Shown: in pieces, positions 30,884 through 38,469 of the stretch
Layout: every line of letters begins with the position of its first letter
Numbering within the stretch: position 1 is the first letter of the stretch
Assembly: GCA_003555025.1 (NCBI GenBank)
Contig: PWHV01000003.1
Span: 1 to 38,591 of the forward strand
Origin: Methanomassiliicoccaceae archaeon
Lineage (GTDB): Archaea > Thermoplasmatota > Thermoplasmata > Methanomassiliicoccales > Methanomethylophilaceae
Direction of reading: 5' to 3'
DNA length: 38,591 nucleotides
The notes under the pieces: model-generated
Told to the model about the DNA's origin: nothing
Seen by the model: the letters and a program-made list of their open reading frames with translations, nothing else
Database searches by the model: none
Made by a program: the position numbers and the translations under genes

Positions 30884-31843
30884 TCATTCGGAGAGGATCT
30901 CCATCACCGCCAGCTCAATGGCCTCGGAGCTGGTGAGCTTGGGCGACCATCCCGCCTTCTCCAGCTTCTTGGCGGAGAGCAGCATCTTCCTCACGTCGCC
31001 GATCCAACCGCCGCCGCCCTCCACGCCTCCGGTCCACCGGTACTCGGTGCCCTGCAGACCCATCTTGTCGACGACCGTGTCGGCAATGTCCTTGACGAAT
31101 GTCCAGTCGCGGGAGCCGATGTTGAACACCTCCACCAAGCCCTCCGCCTTCTCCGAGCCTTTGAGAATACCGTTTACGGTGTCGCTGACGTGTATGTAGG
31201 ACTTGCAGGTGCCCGGCTCGGCCCCCAGTATCTCCAGGCTCTCCGGGTCCTCGTTCAGCTTGCGGACGAAGTCGTGCAGCACGTTGTGGGTGCTCCGCGG
31301 CCCGACGACGTTGGCGAAACGGAATATGACCGAACGCATCGAGTACTGATGGCCGTAGGATGACACCAGCGCCTCGCAGGCGAGCTTGGAGGCCCCGTAT
31401 ATCGATATGGGCAGCAGCGGCCCGTAGTCCTCCGGTGTCGGCATCACCGCCGCATCGCCGTAGACAGTGGAGGTGGAAGCGAAGACGAACTTTGGCACTT
31501 TGGCCCGTCGGCACCACTCCAGGAGCCGGTAGGTGGCGACCACGTTCTGGTCGAAATGGGGACGGGTGTCCTCCGCCCCGGAGCGGACGTCCGGATTGGC
31601 GGCGAGGTGATAGACGGTGTCCGCTTTTTGCAGCAACGGAGTGAGGTCGTCCTCAAGGAGGTCGAGCTCTTGGAAGCTGAAACGGTCGTCCAGCATCGCT
31701 TTGTCCAAAAAGTCACTCCTCCCGGTGCTGAGGTTATCGACGCCGATGACGGTGGCACGCTTCTGCAACAAAGCGTCCACCAGGTGGGACCCGATGAATC
31801 CCGCCGCACCGGTCACCAGCACGGTCTTTCCATAGGCGGTCAT
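30884..31843 (-). CDS. NAD-dependent sugar-nucleotide epimerase (UDP-glucose 4-epimerase-like)
   Basis: 319 residues from ATG 31843. The extended SDR fold begins VLVTGAAGFIGSHLV (Rossmann GxxGxxG), then IGVDNLSTGR. The catalytic region is FASTSTVYGDA with Tyr and Lys in ISIYGASKLACEAL. RFANVVGPRSTHNVLHDF and VFNIGSRDWTFVKD complete the sugar-nucleotide binding. It probably makes UDP-galactose or a related activated sugar for glycans or glycolipids. The start overlaps the stop of the XTP pyrophosphatase gene (ATGA at 31840-31843). An upstream extension of the frame to 32023 is not needed. Confidence 0.9.
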   Translation of the reverse strand: MTAYGKTVLVTGAAGFIGSHLVDALLQKRATVIGVDNLSTGRSDFLDKAMLDDRFSFQELDLLEDDLTPLLQKADTVYHLAANPDVRSGAEDTRPHFDQNVVATYRLLEWCRRAKVPKFVFASTSTVYGDAAVMPTPEDYGPLLPISIYGASKLACEALVSSYGHQYSMRSVIFRFANVVGPRSTHNVLHDFVRKLNEDPESLEILGAEPGTCKSYIHVSDTVNGILKGSEKAEGLVEVFNIGSRDWTFVKDIADTVVDKMGLQGTEYRWTGGVEGGGGWIGDVRKMLLSAKKLEKAGWSPKLTSSEAIELAVMEILSE

Positions 31844-32397
31844 GGCCCCATCTCCTCGGCCAACCTCTCGGCCAGCATCGCTATGGCACGGCCCCGGTGG
31901 GAAAGGGAGTTCTTCTCCTCGAGGTCGAGCTCGGCGAATGTGCGCTCGCCGTCGGCGCTGAATATTGGATCGAAACCGAAGCCCCTCTCGCCGCGGGCCT
32001 CCTTCGTTATCGCCCCGCGGCACTCGCCGCTAATCATGAAAGGTTCCCGGCCAGGTATCTTGCAGCCGATGCAGCACTCGAACCGGGCGGAACGCCGCTC
32101 CTCCCCCGCCATGAGCCGCAGGACGCCCTCGTTGCCCAGAGTCTTGAGGGCATAGGAGGAGTAGACTCCCGGGAACCCGTAGAAACGATCGATGAAGAGG
32201 CCGGAGTCATCGATTATGAATGATCCCTCCTTCTCTCTGAGTTCCTCCATCCCGCGCTCCACCACCTCCTCCAAGGTGTCGGCCTGTATCTCATCATACG
32301 GCACCTTGCCATGGAAGACCTCTATTCCCAGCTCTCCCAATGCCTGGCTATACTCCCTCATCTTCCCTTCGTTGGAGGTGATGACCTTGATCCTCAT
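31840..32397 (-). CDS. XTP/dITP pyrophosphatase (RdgB/HAM1)
   Basis: 185 residues. N-terminal ITSNEGKMREYSQAL with the phosphate-binding SNxxK motif, then GSFIIDDSGLFIDRFYGFPGVYSSYA, the RGFGFDPIF metal/base site, and NSLSHRGRAI near the end. These are all hallmarks of the house-cleaning enzyme that hydrolyses XTP and dITP before they enter nucleic acids. Its ends overlap both the epimerase start and the Bud32 stop by four bases (ATGA), so the three genes form a coupled operon. Confidence 0.95.
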   Translation of the reverse strand: MRIKVITSNEGKMREYSQALGELGIEVFHGKVPYDEIQADTLEEVVERGMEELREKEGSFIIDDSGLFIDRFYGFPGVYSSYALKTLGNEGVLRLMAGEERRSARFECCIGCKIPGREPFMISGECRGAITKEARGERGFGFDPIFSADGERTFAELDLEEKNSLSHRGRAIAMLAERLAEEMGP

Positions 32398-33005
32398 GTG
32401 TACCTTCCTCTCCTCTGGATGTCTTCGGCCTTGGCCAAGGCCGTCTGCGCGTCCGGGTTGTTCCGCTTGTAGCCGCCTATGAGAGCATCGAACAGCCCGG
32501 AGACGTCCGAATGGGCGGACATGAAGGCCCGCCTCAGCAGATGCAGGTCCACGCCTTTGTCCTCATCGCTGGCGGGCATGCTGCCCAATGAGAAGTCTAT
32601 GAGGCACAGGCCGTCATCGGCGAGTATCATGTTGGAGGTGGTGAGGTCCCCATGGCTTATTCCTGCCGAGTGCAGATCCGCCAACGCCTCGCCCACCGCC
32701 TCGCAGAGCCTCTCCAAGGAATCAAGCCCTGGCGACAGCACGTCCCTGAGCCTGGGGCCTCTGACCCTCTCCATGGTTATGCTCGCTTCCCGCAGGTCTA
32801 TGTCATAGACGTAGGGTGTCCTGACCCCTGCCCTTCTGGCCTCCCGTAAGAGCCTGGCCTCCTTGCGCGTGCGCGCCAAGCGGAGCGTCAGGTCCAGCTG
32901 CGGGTCGCGGTATGTTTTGGGGCAACGGGCCTTGACCACGGCCTCCCTGCCGAGGAACTCGGCGGCGGAGACCACCGCCTCCGCGCCCCTCTCGAGGGTC
33001 AGCAT
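32394..33005 (-). CDS. bud32: Kae1-associated kinase Bud32
   Basis: 203 residues from ATG 33005. PRPK/RIO-type kinase: RGAEAVVSAAEFLGREAVVKARCPKTYRDPQLD is the reduced glycine loop and Lys. RTRKEARLLREAR follows, and HGDLTTSNMI and CLIDFSLGS are the catalytic and DFG-like motifs; the tail RRGRYT resembles the usual one. Bud32 works with Kae1 in the KEOPS complex that makes t6A in tRNA. In many euryarchaea it is fused behind Kae1; here it stands alone. It heads the operon with XTP pyrophosphatase and epimerase. Confidence 0.92.
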   Translation of the reverse strand: MLTLERGAEAVVSAAEFLGREAVVKARCPKTYRDPQLDLTLRLARTRKEARLLREARRAGVRTPYVYDIDLREASITMERVRGPRLRDVLSPGLDSLERLCEAVGEALADLHSAGISHGDLTTSNMILADDGLCLIDFSLGSMPASDEDKGVDLHLLRRAFMSAHSDVSGLFDALIGGYKRNNPDAQTALAKAEDIQRRGRYT

Positions 33006-33105
33006 GCGTTGGGAATCCCCTCGCCTGTTATAACCTTTTGTCATTATGTTATATGGACCATACAAAAGATTATGTCTTAAGAACGCTAAAACGGGTCCCG
33101 ATATC

Positions 33106-33819
33106 ATGAGGTACACAATAACCGGAGACAACCTGCAGCTGGTGAACATAGAGTTCTCCCCTGAAGAGAGCATCTACTCCCACGGCGGTGCGATGGCGTA
33201 CATGACCGGGAACATCAGTATGGACGCCAAGATGCGCGGCGGGCTGGGAGGCGGACTTAAGCGCATGATGACCGGCAAGAGCTTCTTCACCGTGAGCTAC
33301 AAAGCCTCCGGCGGCGAAGGCATCGCCGGATTCGGCGGAAACCTTCCCGGAAAGATAATGGCGCTTGACATCGGCGATGGCGAGTGGCTCTGCCAGAGGG
33401 AGTCGTTCCTGGTGGCGGAGGACAGCGTCGATATGGACATAGCGTTCCAGAAGAAGCTCCGCTCGGCGTTCTTCGGAGGGGAAGGATACATACTCCAGAG
33501 GATCCATGGCGAAGGCACCGCCTTCATCCACGCCGCCGGGGACTTCACCGTCGTAGAGCTCAAGGAAGGCCAGCAGTACAAAGTGTCCACATCCCATGCC
33601 GTCGCCTGGGAGAAGTCGGTGGACTACAGCATATCAACCACTGGATCGCTGAAGTCCGCCTTGTTCGCCGGCGAGGGACTGTTCGTGACCACGCTCACCG
33701 GCCCTGGCAAGATAGTCATCCAGTCATTGTCGCTCCAGGACCTGGCCTACGCACTGCATCCTCACATGCCCAAGCCCCGCAGGTCCGGGTCGTCCTTCAG
33801 CCTGGGCTCCAGCAAGTGA
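33106..33819 (+). CDS. AIM24 (DUF124) family protein
   Basis: 237 residues from ATG 33106. This is the TIGR00266/AIM24 beta-helix family: MRYTITGDNLQLVNIEFSPEESIYSHGGAMAYM, GGLGGGLKRMMTGKSFFTVSYKA, an IMALDIGDGEWLCQRESFLVAE segment, the turn VDYSI, and glycine-rich late strands such as LFVTTLTGPGKIVIQS. Function in prokaryotes is unknown; mitochondrial AIM24 is needed for cristae organisation. The promoter faces Bud32's across 100 bases. The next gene, a two-helix membrane protein, begins 16 bases on, suggesting a joint transcript. Confidence 0.9.
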   Translation: MRYTITGDNLQLVNIEFSPEESIYSHGGAMAYMTGNISMDAKMRGGLGGGLKRMMTGKSFFTVSYKASGGEGIAGFGGNLPGKIMALDIGDGEWLCQRESFLVAEDSVDMDIAFQKKLRSAFFGGEGYILQRIHGEGTAFIHAAGDFTVVELKEGQQYKVSTSHAVAWEKSVDYSISTTGSLKSALFAGEGLFVTTLTGPGKIVIQSLSLQDLAYALHPHMPKPRRSGSSFSLGSSK

Positions 33820-33835
33820 TGATGGAGGCCCGTAG

Positions 33836-34138
33836 ATGAAGGAGCAGGAATCAGCAGGTAAAAGGGTATGGCTCAACAGCACTGTACTCGTAGCTCTATA
33901 CGCGGCGGTGGCAGTGCTGGGGGTATTGGCATTGTTGCTTATAGCGGCCAACCTGCCCGCCGTCATATACTGGCTGCTGCTGATACTCGTCGCCGTTGCG
34001 TTGGTCCTCATGGTGCTCTCGGTGCTGTCGTTCTTCGTGGCGATACCGTTCTATCTCAGCATGGGCGAGGGCACTCGGGAGGGATCCTACAGCCTGGACG
34101 ACCACGAGGATGTTGACGACGGTCGACAGAAACGCTAG
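33836..34138 (+). CDS. Small two-helix membrane protein
   Basis: 100 residues. Two long hydrophobic stretches (TVLVALYAAVAVLGVLALLL and VIYWLLLILVAVALVLMVLS continuing into SFFVAIPFYL) are flanked by a charged N terminus and an acidic, hydrophilic C tail (YSLDDHEDVDDGRQKR). No known motif. Its closeness to the AIM24 gene suggests a membrane-associated partner. ATG at 33836, stop TAG. Confidence 0.7.
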   Translation: MKEQESAGKRVWLNSTVLVALYAAVAVLGVLALLLIAANLPAVIYWLLLILVAVALVLMVLSVLSFFVAIPFYLSMGEGTREGSYSLDDHEDVDDGRQKR

Positions 34139-34183
34139 GATGATACACCAGCTTTATCAACCCCTTTACCCTTTTTCCTCACC

Positions 34184-34855
34184 GTGGAACGCATTCCCAT
34201 CGACTGCAGTCCTGTGGACCAGATGCTGGGCGGGGGCATCGAGAAAGGCTGCGTGACTCTCTTCTACGGTGAGGCGGGCGCAGGCAAGACCAACATATGC
34301 CTACAGCTCGCCAAGAACGTGGCGTTGCAGGGCCGCAAAGTGGCCTACATCGATACCGAGGGCGTGTCGATGGAGAGGCTTCACCAGATCTCCGGCGGGG
34401 ACGGCGCGGAGGTGTTGCGGAACATCCTCTTCTTCCAGGTGCACGATTTCGAGGAGCAGGCGCGCTCGGTGGAGAACGCCGTCAGAGTGGCGGAGTCCAA
34501 CACCGATGTCGGCCTGATCGTGGTGGACTCAATGACCATGTACTACCGCCTCGGCGCCCGCGATGACATGCACAACGTGAGGAAATCTCTGATAGTGCAG
34601 ACGGAGAGGCTCCTGAACGCCTCCCGTCGCATGGATGTGCCCGTGGTGATGACCTCTCAGGTCTACACCTCGATCGACACCGGGACCTTCGAGTTCCTCG
34701 GCGGCCATGTGCTGCATCACAACGCCAAGACCATCATCCGCTTGGACAAGGCCGGCAGCGCCCGGCGGCGCACGGTGGTGATGAAGCACCGCAGCATCCC
34801 CGAGGGGCGGTCCGCCATCTTCTCCCTTGCAGAGGGCGGCGTCGTCTGCCCTTGA
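34184..34855 (+). CDS. radB: DNA repair and recombination protein RadB
   Basis: 223 residues from GTG 34184 (no ATG fits). This is the RecA core alone, without the N-terminal HhH domain of RadA. Walker A GEAGAGKT is canonical. Walker B is in LIVVDSMTMYYR, followed by NASRRMDVPVVMTSQVYT and a C-terminal basic strand. RadB is a euryarchaeal RadA paralogue that aids recombination. A pyrimidine-rich stretch and a TTTATC TATA-like element (about 34153-34158) lie upstream, at leaderless distance. Confidence 0.93.
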   Translation: MERIPIDCSPVDQMLGGGIEKGCVTLFYGEAGAGKTNICLQLAKNVALQGRKVAYIDTEGVSMERLHQISGGDGAEVLRNILFFQVHDFEEQARSVENAVRVAESNTDVGLIVVDSMTMYYRLGARDDMHNVRKSLIVQTERLLNASRRMDVPVVMTSQVYTSIDTGTFEFLGGHVLHHNAKTIIRLDKAGSARRRTVVMKHRSIPEGRSAIFSLAEGGVVCP

Positions 34856-34863
34856 GCCGGGCC

Positions 34864-35853
34864 TCAGTAGCTGCGGCCGATGGCGAAATCGGCCAGAGCG
34901 ACGAGGAACTCCTTGTGCTTGGAGTCTGGCAGGCAACCGAGCTTCTCCTTGGCGCATTTCACGTAGCGCTCGGCGAGTTCGGTGGCGTATGACACTCCGC
35001 CGAGCTCACGCAGTATCTCGATGGCGCGCTTGACCTCTTGGTCGCTGGCGTCCTGGTTCCCGAGGGTGTTGAGGAGCTCGTCGTACTTCGGATGCCCTCT
35101 GCCTCCCTTGCTGAGCGCCTTGATGACGATGGCGGTCCTCTTGCCGTTGCGGATGTCGCTGCCCACCGGCTTGCCGGTCACGCTTTCGTCCCCGCAAAGC
35201 CCGATGACGTCGTCCCAGAGCTGGAACGCGATGCCCAGCATGTTGGCGTAATCGTAGAGGTCGCTGATCTGCTTCTCGGACCCGCCGCCGATGATGGCCC
35301 CTCCGGCCGCGGCGGAGGCGAACAGCACCGAGGTCTTCTTCTCCACCATGTTGAGGTAGTTGTCCACGGTGGTGTTGGGGTTGTTCTCGTAGTCGGTGTC
35401 GAGCTGCTGGCCCTCAGCGAGGATCCACACGCTCTGCGCCGTGAGCTTGAGAAGCCGGCGCAGCTTGTCGTCGGAGACCTCCACGTCCGCCAGCACCTCG
35501 AAGGCCTTGGCGAAGAGCGCATCGCCCGCCAGCACTGCGGTGGGCATGTCCCACTTCATGTGTACCGCGGGCAGGCCGCGGCGGGTGTCGTCGTCGTCCA
35601 TGAGGTCGTCGTGCACGAGTGTGAAGTTGTGTATAAGCTCCAGGGAGGCGCCGTAGGGGGCGGCGTCCTTGCCCTTGCCGCCGACGGCATCGGCGACCAC
35701 CATGGCCACCACCGGCCTCATCCGCTTGCCCCCTGCTCTGGGATAGTGCCTGACGGCCTCCATGAGGTTATCTGGTCTTCCTTCCTTCAGGTAGCTGGAG
35801 ATCAATGGCTCCAGGTCCCTTGACCTGTTTTTAAGGATCTCAAAAATATCCAT
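34864..35853 (-). CDS. idsA: Geranylgeranyl diphosphate synthase-type prenyltransferase
   Basis: 329 residues. The first aspartate-rich motif is VHDDLMDDDDTRRG (Asp82 onward) with Phe77 five residues before it, as in archaeal GGPP synthases. GGKRMRP binds IPP. The second motif is LWDDVIGLCGD followed by GKPVGSDIRNGKRT; the DDxxG form (rather than DDxxD) also occurs in some archaeal enzymes. It elongates IPP and DMAPP to the C20 chain for ether lipids. It is the last gene of the ipk-fni-idsA operon (12-base gap from fni). Confidence 0.93.
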   Translation of the reverse strand: MDIFEILKNRSRDLEPLISSYLKEGRPDNLMEAVRHYPRAGGKRMRPVVAMVVADAVGGKGKDAAPYGASLELIHNFTLVHDDLMDDDDTRRGLPAVHMKWDMPTAVLAGDALFAKAFEVLADVEVSDDKLRRLLKLTAQSVWILAEGQQLDTDYENNPNTTVDNYLNMVEKKTSVLFASAAAGGAIIGGGSEKQISDLYDYANMLGIAFQLWDDVIGLCGDESVTGKPVGSDIRNGKRTAIVIKALSKGGRGHPKYDELLNTLGNQDASDQEVKRAIEILRELGGVSYATELAERYVKCAKEKLGCLPDSKHKEFLVALADFAIGRSY

Positions 35854-35865
35854 TCGGAAACACCT

Positions 35866-36909
35866 CTACACCCACTCTTTGCATTTACCGGTAATCACGC
35901 TTCTTCTTGAAGATGTTTGCTCCACGCTCTTCGACCCGGTAAGCATCATCGCCGCCTTGAGCTCTGACATGACCTGCATGAGGCGCTCCTCCACCGCATC
36001 GGCGGATTGCGTGGCCTCCTCGAGCACCAGGTTGGCGGCGCCGGCGCAGCAGGCTCCCAGGCTCAGGGCCTTGGCCACGTGCAGTCCGGTCCTTACCCCG
36101 CCGCTGGCGATGACCGGCAGGCCCACATTGGCCCACAGCACCGACACCGGGGAAGGGATGCCCCAATCGAAGAAGCTTGAGCCTATGCTCTCACGGCCGC
36201 GGTCGCCGGCGTCGCGGGCGCGGTGCAGCTCCACGGCGGAGAAGCTCGTTCCCCCCATGCCCGCCACGTCGATGGCGGCCACACCTGCCCCTTTGAGGCG
36301 TTCGGCGGTGCTGCGGGATATGCCCGCGCCGGTCTCCTTGGCCACCACCTTGCGGCCGCGGCACACATCGCGGATGCGTTCGTAGCATCCCGCGGAGCGG
36401 GTGTCGCCCTCAGGCTGCACCACCTCCTGCAGAAAGTTCAGGTGTATCGCCAGCGCATCGGCGCCCACCATCTCCATGGCGTCATCCAGCATGCTGTCTT
36501 CGAAGGCTGGCTTCCTTCGCTGCGCTATCAGCTGCGGCGCGCCGACGTTGGCGATCACCAAGGGCACGTCGTGGTCCTTCACGACCTCGAAGCTCCTCCG
36601 CCCCTCGCCTTCCAGGGATGCGCGCTGGCTGCCCACGCCCATGCCGATGCCCAGCCGGGAGCAGGCCTCGGCGATGTTGCCGTTGATCCTCTCCGCCCCC
36701 GGGAAGCCCCCGGTAATGGCGGTGACGATGAAAGGGTATCTCAATTTCTTGCCCAGCACCCTGGCGCTGGTGTCTATCTCGTCCATGTCCAGCTCCGGGA
36801 GGGCCTCGTGGACCAGTTTGACATCGTCCCAGTAACAGTGCCCGGGCGTGATGCTCTCATTGATGCATATGTTGATATGGTCCTCTTTCCTGTTGCCGAT
36901 GCCAGTCAT
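35866..36909 (-). CDS. fni: Isopentenyl-diphosphate delta-isomerase, type 2 (FMN-dependent)
   Basis: 347 residues. N-terminal RKEDHINICI (IPP binding), then FIVTAITGGFPGAERIN, GMGVGSQRAS, VIANVGAPQL, AIHLNFLQE(V)VQPEGDT (conserved His and Gln/Glu for isomerisation), and VVAKETGAGISRSTAERL. The FMN-phosphate loop IASGGVRTGLHVAKALSLGA completes the set. The flavoenzyme interconverts IPP and DMAPP. It starts 2 bases after ipk's stop; the stop is TAG. Confidence 0.95.
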   Translation of the reverse strand: MTGIGNRKEDHINICINESITPGHCYWDDVKLVHEALPELDMDEIDTSARVLGKKLRYPFIVTAITGGFPGAERINGNIAEACSRLGIGMGVGSQRASLEGEGRRSFEVVKDHDVPLVIANVGAPQLIAQRRKPAFEDSMLDDAMEMVGADALAIHLNFLQEVVQPEGDTRSAGCYERIRDVCRGRKVVAKETGAGISRSTAERLKGAGVAAIDVAGMGGTSFSAVELHRARDAGDRGRESIGSSFFDWGIPSPVSVLWANVGLPVIASGGVRTGLHVAKALSLGACCAGAANLVLEEATQSADAVEERLMQVMSELKAAMMLTGSKSVEQTSSRRSVITGKCKEWV

Positions 36910-36911
36910 TG

Positions 36912-37679
36912 TCAGTCCACCTTCACCCTGGTGCCTCTGACCTCCTTGCCGGCTATGGCGTCAGCGAGGAGCCCGGGCACATTACCGTTTATTATGATGC
37001 AGTCCATGCCAGGGGAGCACATGGCCAGCATGCTTTCGACCTTCCTCCTTATGCCTCCGGTCACATCCTTGACGCGGGCATGGAAGGTCATCGAGTCCAG
37101 GTCATCGGGGGTTATCGCGCCGATCAGCTCCGCACCTTGCTCAGCCGGATCCCGGTCCATGATACCGTCCACATCGGAGACGAATATCGACCTGCGGGGC
37201 GACAGCTCCTTGGCCAGGCGTTCCATCGCCTGGTCGCCGGAGCATATGGCGAATCCCTGGACGCTGTCCAGGGCAACGTCCCCGAAGATGACCGGCACCA
37301 TCCCCATATCCAGGTAGCTTTGGAGCAGGCCGGTGTCGTAATCCTCGAGGACCCCGTCCTTCAAGGTGATGCCGGCGCTGGGCGGCAGCGAGACCGGGCT
37401 CATCCCCGCCTCAATCATGGCGTCGAGGACCATGAGGTTGAGCTCCCTGACGTCCCGCGACACCGCGGCGTAGGCGGGTATCTGCGAGCCGTCGCGGTGA
37501 CCTCCTGCCAATGCGTGCTCGTGCGCCATGATGTGTCCGAAGGAGCCAGCGCCGTGGACGACCACGATGTCCTCCGCGCCAGTCATCTCCTCGCATAGTC
37601 TGCGCAGGACATCGAGGCGAACAGCATGATACTGGGACTTGTCGGTGATGACGCTTCCTCCCAGCTTGACGAGGATCAT
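36912..37679 (-). CDS. ipk: Isopentenyl phosphate kinase
   Basis: 255 residues. Amino acid kinase fold: LVKLGGSVITDK at the N terminus, VVHGAGSFGH (His49 is the probable catalytic/phosphate-binding His), the loop VPVIFGDVAL and ICSGDQAME (nucleotide binding), and FVSDVDGIMDRDPAEQGAELI. It makes IPP from isopentenyl phosphate, the last step of the archaeal mevalonate route. The ATG at 37679 lies 28 bases past a strong TATA box (37704-37711), so it is leaderless and leads the operon. Confidence 0.94.
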   Translation of the reverse strand: MILVKLGGSVITDKSQYHAVRLDVLRRLCEEMTGAEDIVVVHGAGSFGHIMAHEHALAGGHRDGSQIPAYAAVSRDVRELNLMVLDAMIEAGMSPVSLPPSAGITLKDGVLEDYDTGLLQSYLDMGMVPVIFGDVALDSVQGFAICSGDQAMERLAKELSPRRSIFVSDVDGIMDRDPAEQGAELIGAITPDDLDSMTFHARVKDVTGGIRRKVESMLAMCSPGMDCIIINGNVPGLLADAIAGKEVRGTRVKVD

Positions 37680-37703
37680 CGAACTCTCCGATTAAGGCAA
37701 GCG

Positions 37704-37711
37704 TATTTATA
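37704..37711 (-). promoter_or_regulatory. TATA box of the ipk-fni-idsA operon
   Basis: TATAAATA on the minus strand, the strongest TATA match in this part of the window; the ATG of ipk is 28 bases from its centre. Confidence 0.65.
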
Positions 37712-37736
37712 CATTATCGTATGGCCACACCGACCA

Positions 37737-38396
37737 TCATCTAACCTTCTTGCCGCAGGCGCCGCAGAAGCTGTACTCGTCAGGGACATCGAGGCCGCAG
37801 TCGGGGCATAGGCCGTCGTCCTCCCTCTCCTCAGGGCATGCCTCCGATGCCCGGCAGGCCCGGTGGGCAAGCGAGAGGCCTCGCTGCCCCTCGCCAGCGT
37901 CGAGCGCCAGCTCGGCCTCGCTCAGCAAAGCCTCCACCTCATCATCGGTGTTGGAGGAGCGGGTGCGGCCGATCAGGAAACGGGCCTGTATCGCGGTCTC
38001 GCTGACCTTAGGCCGCAGTATCTCATGGTCGCTGGAACCGACAGGTCGCGTCACCGGGAAAGGCTCCTCCTCCACGGACTGCCTAGCGGCCATCATCCTC
38101 TCCCTGGCCTTGGACATCAGCTCGGCGGCGCCGCCGTGGTCCCTCTTCTCATAGGCCACGATGGCCCTCTGGACGTCGGTCTCCGCCTCGTCGACGTCAT
38201 AGCCTTGGTTGCGCAGCGACCCGCACACGGCGCGGGCGGTCATCATCGAGTTGTAAAGGTCCTCCCTCTCCAACTTGGCGTCGATACGCTCATCGGAGCG
38301 GTCGCGGAAGTACTTGAGCTGCAGGTACAGCACCGTCAGTATGACGATCCAGAATAGGATGAACAACAGCGCCCTGATCTCAAGCGAAAGATCCAT
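37737..38396 (-). CDS. Membrane-anchored protein with C-terminal zinc ribbon
   Basis: 219 residues. One N-terminal helix (ALLFILFWIVILTVLYLQL), then a long charged, helical region (coiled-coil-like to about residue 190). It ends in a zinc ribbon CPDCGLDVPDEYSFCGACGKKVR with both CxxC pairs. Such architectures are frequent in archaea, and their roles are mostly unknown (possibly sensors or scaffold proteins). It is separated from ipk by 57 bases that hold ipk's promoter. ATG start at 38396. Confidence 0.78.
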   Translation of the reverse strand: MDLSLEIRALLFILFWIVILTVLYLQLKYFRDRSDERIDAKLEREDLYNSMMTARAVCGSLRNQGYDVDEAETDVQRAIVAYEKRDHGGAAELMSKARERMMAARQSVEEEPFPVTRPVGSSDHEILRPKVSETAIQARFLIGRTRSSNTDDEVEALLSEAELALDAGEGQRGLSLAHRACRASEACPEEREDDGLCPDCGLDVPDEYSFCGACGKKVR

Positions 38397-38428
38397 CCAG
38401 GTGGTAAAGAATGGGATGGCTACTTATC

Positions 38429-38448
38429 GGTTGCGATTGCACGCAACC
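38429..38448. repeat. Perfect 7-bp inverted repeat downstream of the 5S rRNA gene
   Basis: GGTTGCG, loop ATTGCA, CGCAACC. It lies about 22 bases beyond the 5S 3' end on the minus strand and 33 bases before the ATG of the zinc-ribbon membrane gene. There is no T-run. It may help 3'-end formation of the 5S transcript or be an operator for the next gene. Confidence 0.45.
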
Positions 38449-38469
38449 ACAGTTGAGAATTGGAGGGAG

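Noticed and set aside
36223-37317. 364-residue plus-strand frame across fni and ipk
   Set aside because: It spans the junction of two well-supported minus-strand genes and reads as His/Ala-rich shadow sequence.
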